DNA of 64,000 bases from Brevibacillus fluminis (GTDB taxonomy: Bacteria; Bacillota; Bacilli; Brevibacillales; Brevibacillaceae): positions 1-64,000 of the forward strand of contig NZ_RHHQ01000027.1 in the NCBI RefSeq assembly GCF_003710825.1, read 5' to 3'. A program made the translations under genes and the position numbers. The notes under the pieces were generated by a model. That model was not told the origin of the DNA, did no database searches, and saw only the letters and a program-made list of their open reading frames with translations. Below, piece by piece: positions 60,640 to 64,000 of the stretch; the first letter of the stretch is position 1, and each line of letters begins with the position of its first letter.

Positions 60640-61450
60640 TATTACTCCCCCCAGTTCCGGTGATAAATTCTAAATTACCAAAGTAACTATGGTTTAAATT
60701 GATTTCGTTTAACATATCTATTTTGATAATTCTTCTCGCAATGAGATGTCTAAAGAGTGTTAAAAACACCCCTTTTGAGACCTTGAAATCATCATCAAGA
60801 CTAGAGGTTATTCTCAAAATAGAGCTATTGTGACGCATTAGTCTTTCCTTTAAGACCTCAAGCATTATATCAACTTCATTATCAGCATCTGTGTCTAATA
60901 CATCTAACTCAGTTGCCGACCGTACCCACTCAATATTTTTAATTAGAGGTAAATGTAGTTCCTTCTCCGTGACAATTCCCCACGAAATACCGTGTTCTTG
61001 CCAATACGCTCTTTCTATCTCAAATTTTTCAATTGTTCTTTTGTCCTCTAATTTAATTGAAGGTTTTACCGTTCTTACGATTGATTGTTTTCTTCCATCA
61101 CGGATAACCGTAATATTGAAATCACTAGTCATTACAACAGGGTTCTTATTTTTTTGTTTTGGATGCGGTATTCCTTTACTTTCCGCTATTCTTATCGTTT
61201 CTTCGATACTTAGCGGATATTGCTCCCTCATGTCAACGACACTTTCGTTCCAATCTAATAGTAAGAAGTAGTAGTATTCTAAATTAGATAAGAGATGGTG
61301 TTCTCTACCCGATGTATATCCAAATGCTCTAATCGCATTTCCTTCTGAAGAGAAGCTCCTAACTGTAAGCGACGGTTTATAGTTCTTACCAGTTAATTGA
61401 CCAAATTTATCTTTAGCTTGATTACTATTGCTTACAATCTTATTTTTCAT
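60617..61450 (-). CDS. tnsA: TnsA endonuclease
   Basis: 277 residues. Catalytic E-D-K residues of the restriction-enzyme-like fold: LSNLEYYYFLLLDW (Glu58), VMTSDFNITVI (Asp111) and RTVKPSIKL (Lys130), closely matching the Glu63-Asp114-Lys132 spacing of Tn7 TnsA. The C-terminal part (about 180-277) is the helical domain that binds TnsC. TnsA nicks the 5' ends so that transposition is cut-and-paste. First gene of the tns operon; the ribosome site is weak. Confidence 0.95.
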   Translation of the reverse strand: MKNKIVSNSNQAKDKFGQLTGKNYKPSLTVRSFSSEGNAIRAFGYTSGREHHLLSNLEYYYFLLLDWNESVVDMREQYPLSIEETIRIAESKGIPHPKQKNKNPVVMTSDFNITVIRDGRKQSIVRTVKPSIKLEDKRTIEKFEIERAYWQEHGISWGIVTEKELHLPLIKNIEWVRSATELDVLDTDADNEVDIMLEVLKERLMRHNSSILRITSSLDDDFKVSKGVFLTLFRHLIARRIIKIDMLNEINLNHSYFGNLEFITGTGGSNNASQISS

Positions 61451-61517
61451 AGCTATTAACTAGCCCCTATCTCACTGGGAATAGTATCATTATTATTATC
61501 ATATATTATCACTAATA

Positions 61518-61554
61518 TTCACTATACGAAAATATTTATTTTTCGATTAGTGAA
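61518..61554. promoter_or_regulatory. Operator between tnsA and the XRE gene
   Basis: TTCACTATACGAAAA and TTTTCGATTAGTGAA form a 15-base dyad with two mismatches around a 7-base spacer; additional CACTAAT/TTAGTG half-sites flank it. It lies in the 163-base divergent promoter gap. Confidence 0.7.
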
Positions 61555-61613
61555 CACTATTCTCCCTCATATATGGTTAAGATAGAGTTATTAAGCATTA
61601 AGGAGGAATCTTA

Positions 61614-62192
61614 GTGAGTTATCTCGGAGAAAACATTCGAAGATACAGAAAATTAAAAGGTTTATCTATACACGAACTCGCTGCACTAAGCAAATCTAGC
61701 CCATCAAGCATTAGTCAAATAGAAACCGGAAAGCGAGATGTTACATTCAAATTAATTGAAAGCATTGCCAAAGCTCTGGATATGGAAGTCTCGCTATTGG
61801 TTACTTCCCAAAAGACAATCAAGTATGACCATTCCATTGAAGGATTGTTAAAGTTTCATGAGCATATTGTGGTTTTATGGGGTAAATCAATAAACAACAT
61901 TGAAGATACTAATAGTTGGGGAGTCATCGTAGATTTAGAGAAAGAAGGGGAATTAAAAGAAATAATATATTTTATAAACAGTAACAATAATGTTTCACCT
62001 GAGGATTTTTGCAATACCGAACTACTGCCATACATTATTCTTCAACGAATGCGAATTTTACTTTGGAATTGTTATGAGTTACGTGGAACATACGAAGAAA
62101 TCAAAAAATGTGGAATTGATTGGTCAACTACTAAAGAATTGATATCTACTTTTGGAGAATTACTCTCCAAAAGCAAATCTAACAGTAAGTAG
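61614..62192 (+). CDS. XRE-family regulator of the transposon
   Basis: 192 residues from a GTG start (AAGGAGG 7 bases upstream). N-terminal HTH-XRE: LGENIRRYRKLKGLSIHELAALSKSSPSSISQIETGKRDVTFKLIESIAKAL. The C-terminal 110 residues are not recognised (WGVIVDLEKEGELKEIIYFI ... LQRMRILLWNCYELRGTY). Divergent from tnsA with a palindrome between them, so it probably represses transposition genes and itself. The position between tns genes and the right end is shared with some other Tn7-like elements. Confidence 0.9.
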   Translation: MSYLGENIRRYRKLKGLSIHELAALSKSSPSSISQIETGKRDVTFKLIESIAKALDMEVSLLVTSQKTIKYDHSIEGLLKFHEHIVVLWGKSINNIEDTNSWGVIVDLEKEGELKEIIYFINSNNNVSPEDFCNTELLPYIILQRMRILLWNCYELRGTYEEIKKCGIDWSTTKELISTFGELLSKSKSNSK

Positions 62193-62205
62193 ACAATAAT
62201 AATTC

Positions 62206-62239
62206 AAAAAAGGTATGGCGTATACACCATACCTTTTTT
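62206..62239. terminator. XRE gene terminator
   Basis: AAAAAAGGTATGG/CCATACCTTTTTT stem, perfect, bidirectional; it insulates the transposon's right end. Confidence 0.9.
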
Positions 62240-62256
62240 TATAACATTTATTTTCG

Positions 62257-62335
62257 GTTTACAACTTTGTTGTCGAGTTTACAACTTTGTTGTCAGGTTT
62301 ACAACTTTGTTGTCAAGTTCACAACTTTGTTTGTA
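62257..62335 (-). repeat. Right-end TnsB-type sites
   Basis: Four copies of GTTTACAACTTTGTTGTC at 62257, 62277, 62297 and (GTTCACAACTTTGTTTGT) 62317, spaced exactly 20 bases; the last is adjacent to the terminus. The closely packed array is a Tn7 right-end feature. Confidence 0.93.
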
Positions 62336-62342
62336 TTCTACA

Positions 62343-62366
62343 CTAAACTTTTTCTATTTCCCCGAC
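62343..62366. other. attTn7 insertion point: target duplication and glmS-proximal spacer
   Basis: CTAAA (62343-62347) duplicates 50429-50433. Nineteen bases separate it from the glmS stop codon (62367-62369), so the insertion centre is 22 bases past the stop, near the roughly 25 bases used by Tn7. Confidence 0.93.
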
Positions 62367-64000
62367 TTACTCCACCGTAACGCTCTTCGCCAAGTTCCGC
62401 GGCTTATCGACATCCAGCCCTCTTGCCACAGATGCGTGGTAAGCGAGCAGCTGCAATGGGATGGCGGTTAATACTGGAGTCAGGATAGGCAGGGTTGCTG
62501 GAATGTGAATTACTTCATCAACCGATTTGATCAGCTCGTTATCGGATTCGACGGCAAAGCCCAGAACGCGAGCACCGCGCGCTTTTACCTCAACGATGTT
62601 GCTGACCATTTTCTCATAAATATCCGGCTGAGTTGCCAGCGCAATGACCGGCACGCCTTCTTCGATCAGTGCGAGTGTACCATGCTTCAGCTCACCCGCT
62701 GCATACGCCTCGGAGTGAATGTACGAGATCTCTTTCAGCTTCAGCGAACCTTCAAGAGAAGCCGCATAGTCGAGACTGCGTCCGATGAAGAACAGGCTGT
62801 TCACGTCTTTGATGCTGTTCGCGAAGTCACGGATTTTCGCCGAATCGGCCAAAATTTCCGAGATAGCCTCTGGCAAATCCAGCATATGATCGACGATTTC
62901 CGCTACTTGCTCGGCGGTTTGTGTGCCTTTCACCTGTGCAAAATAGAGTGCAAACAGGTAGAGCGCAACCACTTGGCTCGTATACGCTTTGGTCGACGCT
63001 ACGGCGATTTCTGGGCCAGCCCATGTAAAGATCACTTCATCTGCCTCGCGGGATACCGAGCTGCCCACGACGTTGGTGACGGCCATTACGGTTACACCGC
63101 TCTTCTTCGCTTCACGCAGCGCTGCCAACGTGTCCGCCGTTTCACCGGATTGGCTGATGACGATCATCAACGTGTTGTCCGTATAGATCGGGTCGCGGTA
63201 ACGGAATTCGGAAGCGACTGCGACTTCAACCGGCACGCGAGTCAGCTTCTCGATGACATCCTTCCCGACGAGTCCTGCGTGCATCGACGTTCCGCACGCA
63301 ACGATATAAATACGGTCATATGCTGACAGCTGCTCATTGCTCATTTTCAGCTCAGGCATAACGATCTGCTTGGTTTCGCTGTCGATGCGCGCACCCATTG
63401 TGTCGCGTACCGATTGAGGCTGCTCACTGATCTCTTTCAACATAAAGGAATCGAAGCCGCCTTTTTCCGCTTGCACCAAATCCCAATCGACATGGAACAA
63501 CGCGCGCTCCACTTTTTCACCTGTCTCTGCAGAGAACAGTTCGACACCGTCGCGAGTCAGTACAGCCATCTCGCCCTCGTTCAAGATATGCACGTCACGC
63601 GTATGCTCCAGCATCGCAGGAATGTCCGAACCGATAAAGCTCTCCCCGTTGCCCACACCTACGATCAATGGGCTTGCCAGACGCACAGCAATCAGCTTAT
63701 CAGGTTCGTGCGAAGACATGATCCCCAGGGCATAAGCACCTCGCATTTTCGCCACAGCACGGCGAACCGTCCCAACCAGATCGCCGTCATACATGTCGGC
63801 CAACAGGTGAGCGATTACTTCCGTATCCGTCTCAGATGTGAAGTTGTACCCTTTGGAAATCAACTCTTCCTTGATCGAAAGGAAATTCTCGATGATGCCG
63901 TTATGCACAACAGCGAACTGTAGCTTTTCATCCGTATGCGGGTGAGAGTTCTCATCCGATGGCTTACCGTGTGTAGCCCAACGGGTATGTCCAATTCCTA
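62367..64000 (-). CDS. glmS: GlmS, glutamine-fructose-6-phosphate aminotransferase (3' part)
   Basis: The frame is open to the right window edge, so the N-terminus is missing. Seen: GIGHTRWATHG and HNGIIENF of the glutamine-amidotransferase domain, then two SIS sugar-isomerase domains (YIVACGTSMHAGLVGKDVIEKL, MIVISQSGETADTLAALREAKKSG, IGRSLDYAASLEGSLKLKEISYIHSEAYAAGELKHGTLALIEEG) and the end PRNLAKSVTVE. It makes glucosamine-6-phosphate, the first step to UDP-GlcNAc. The conserved C-terminal coding sequence is the usual TnsD target. No terminator of its own remains nearby; the closest hairpin belongs to the transposon. Confidence 0.97.
   Translation of the reverse strand, partial: GIGHTRWATHGKPSDENSHPHTDEKLQFAVVHNGIIENFLSIKEELISKGYNFTSETDTEVIAHLLADMYDGDLVGTVRRAVAKMRGAYALGIMSSHEPDKLIAVRLASPLIVGVGNGESFIGSDIPAMLEHTRDVHILNEGEMAVLTRDGVELFSAETGEKVERALFHVDWDLVQAEKGGFDSFMLKEISEQPQSVRDTMGARIDSETKQIVMPELKMSNEQLSAYDRIYIVACGTSMHAGLVGKDVIEKLTRVPVEVAVASEFRYRDPIYTDNTLMIVISQSGETADTLAALREAKKSGVTVMAVTNVVGSSVSREADEVIFTWAGPEIAVASTKAYTSQVVALYLFALYFAQVKGTQTAEQVAEIVDHMLDLPEAISEILADSAKIRDFANSIKDVNSLFFIGRSLDYAASLEGSLKLKEISYIHSEAYAAGELKHGTLALIEEGVPVIALATQPDIYEKMVSNIVEVKARGARVLGFAVESDNELIKSVDEVIHIPATLPILTPVLTAIPLQLLAYHASVARGLDVDKPRNLAKSVTVE

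Larger units (their letters stand above)
50434..62342. mobile_element. Complete Tn7-like transposon at glmS attTn7
   Basis: 11.9 kb. Left terminus TGTAGAGAACAAACAAAG (50434) and right terminus, opposite strand, TGTAGAATACAAACAAAG (from 62342) are inverted copies. Both are flanked by the 5-base direct repeat CTAAA (50429-50433 and 62343-62347), the length made by Tn7. The right end lies 24 bases from the glmS stop codon. Contents from right to left: XRE regulator, tnsA, tnsB, tnsC, tniQ/tnsD, then a three-gene cargo. Every tns gene is intact, so it may be active. No Cas genes. Confidence 0.97.

Noticed and set aside
54971..61450. CRISPR-associated transposon (CAST)
   Set aside because: No Cas12k, Cascade genes or CRISPR array are present in the element; the TniQ is of the large TnsD kind and the element sits at glmS.
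62257..62335. Regular 20-bp repeats that could be taken for a CRISPR array
   Set aside because: The repeats occupy nearly the whole period with 2-base gaps, no spacers, no cas genes, and have inverted partners at the other transposon end. They are transposase sites.

Overview
The window looks like the chromosome of a spore-forming Bacillota close to Brevibacillus (Paenibacillaceae). It carries spore-coat genes (cotJABC, a CotF-type protein, a YheC/YheD-type ATP-grasp protein, a collagen-like protein), a gerA-gerB-gerC-gerC germinant-receptor operon, strong Shine-Dalgarno sites and GC-balanced host genes. The genus assignment is inference from gene content; no rRNA is present.

Positions 1-34,230 are ordinary host chromosome: spore-coat genes with two broken extra copies of cotJC, a cupredoxin lipoprotein, a double serine hydrolase divergent from a one-piece histidine kinase/response regulator, cotJABC, a TolC-like protein, catalase, an Old-Yellow-Enzyme reductase, the germination operon, an OatA-like acetyltransferase, YqeB, and small regulator/enzyme modules (TetR + NAD(P)H oxidoreductase, MarR + alpha/beta hydrolase, arylamine N-acetyltransferase, LysE, TetR + thiolase, LysR + SDR, GNAT). 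Several of these have readable palindromic operators.

Positions 34,235-62,342 form a 28-kb accessory island immediately downstream of glmS, the classic attTn7 site. Its glmS-proximal part (50,434-62,342) is a complete Tn7-like transposon: TGTAGA...TCTACA ends, a perfect 5-bp target duplication CTAAA, three spaced end repeats on the left and four repeats at exact 20-bp intervals on the right, genes tnsA-tnsB-tnsC-tniQ/tnsD, and a divergent XRE regulator. Its cargo is a tightly coupled three-gene set (DUF4297/Cap4-like nuclease, small middle protein, Rad50/SMC-like ATPase) that fits the predicted ABC-three-component anti-phage type.

Outboard of it (34,235-50,422) lies a second, older Tn7-like end pair with a different repeat family (ACATTAGAGTTnnTAAA), again three spaced repeats on the left and three at 20-bp intervals on the right, but no transposition genes of its own. 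Inside it are an IS110-family element with a structured upstream leader (candidate bridge RNA), a third family of Tn7-like end repeats around a DUF2185 gene, gene fragments, and a TetR-controlled set of nine genes (amidohydrolase, acyl-CoA ligase, two beta-lactamase-fold serine hydrolases, M28 and M29 aminopeptidases, MFS transporter, TolC-like protein) that looks like a peptide or amide uptake/degradation pathway.

The island has pushed glmS (62,367 to the right edge) away from what appears to be its original terminator, now at 34,174-34,210. The best candidate for an undescribed system is this stacked attTn7 island: serial Tn7-like insertions with three end-repeat families, a defence cassette in the active copy and a metabolic cassette in the stranded one.
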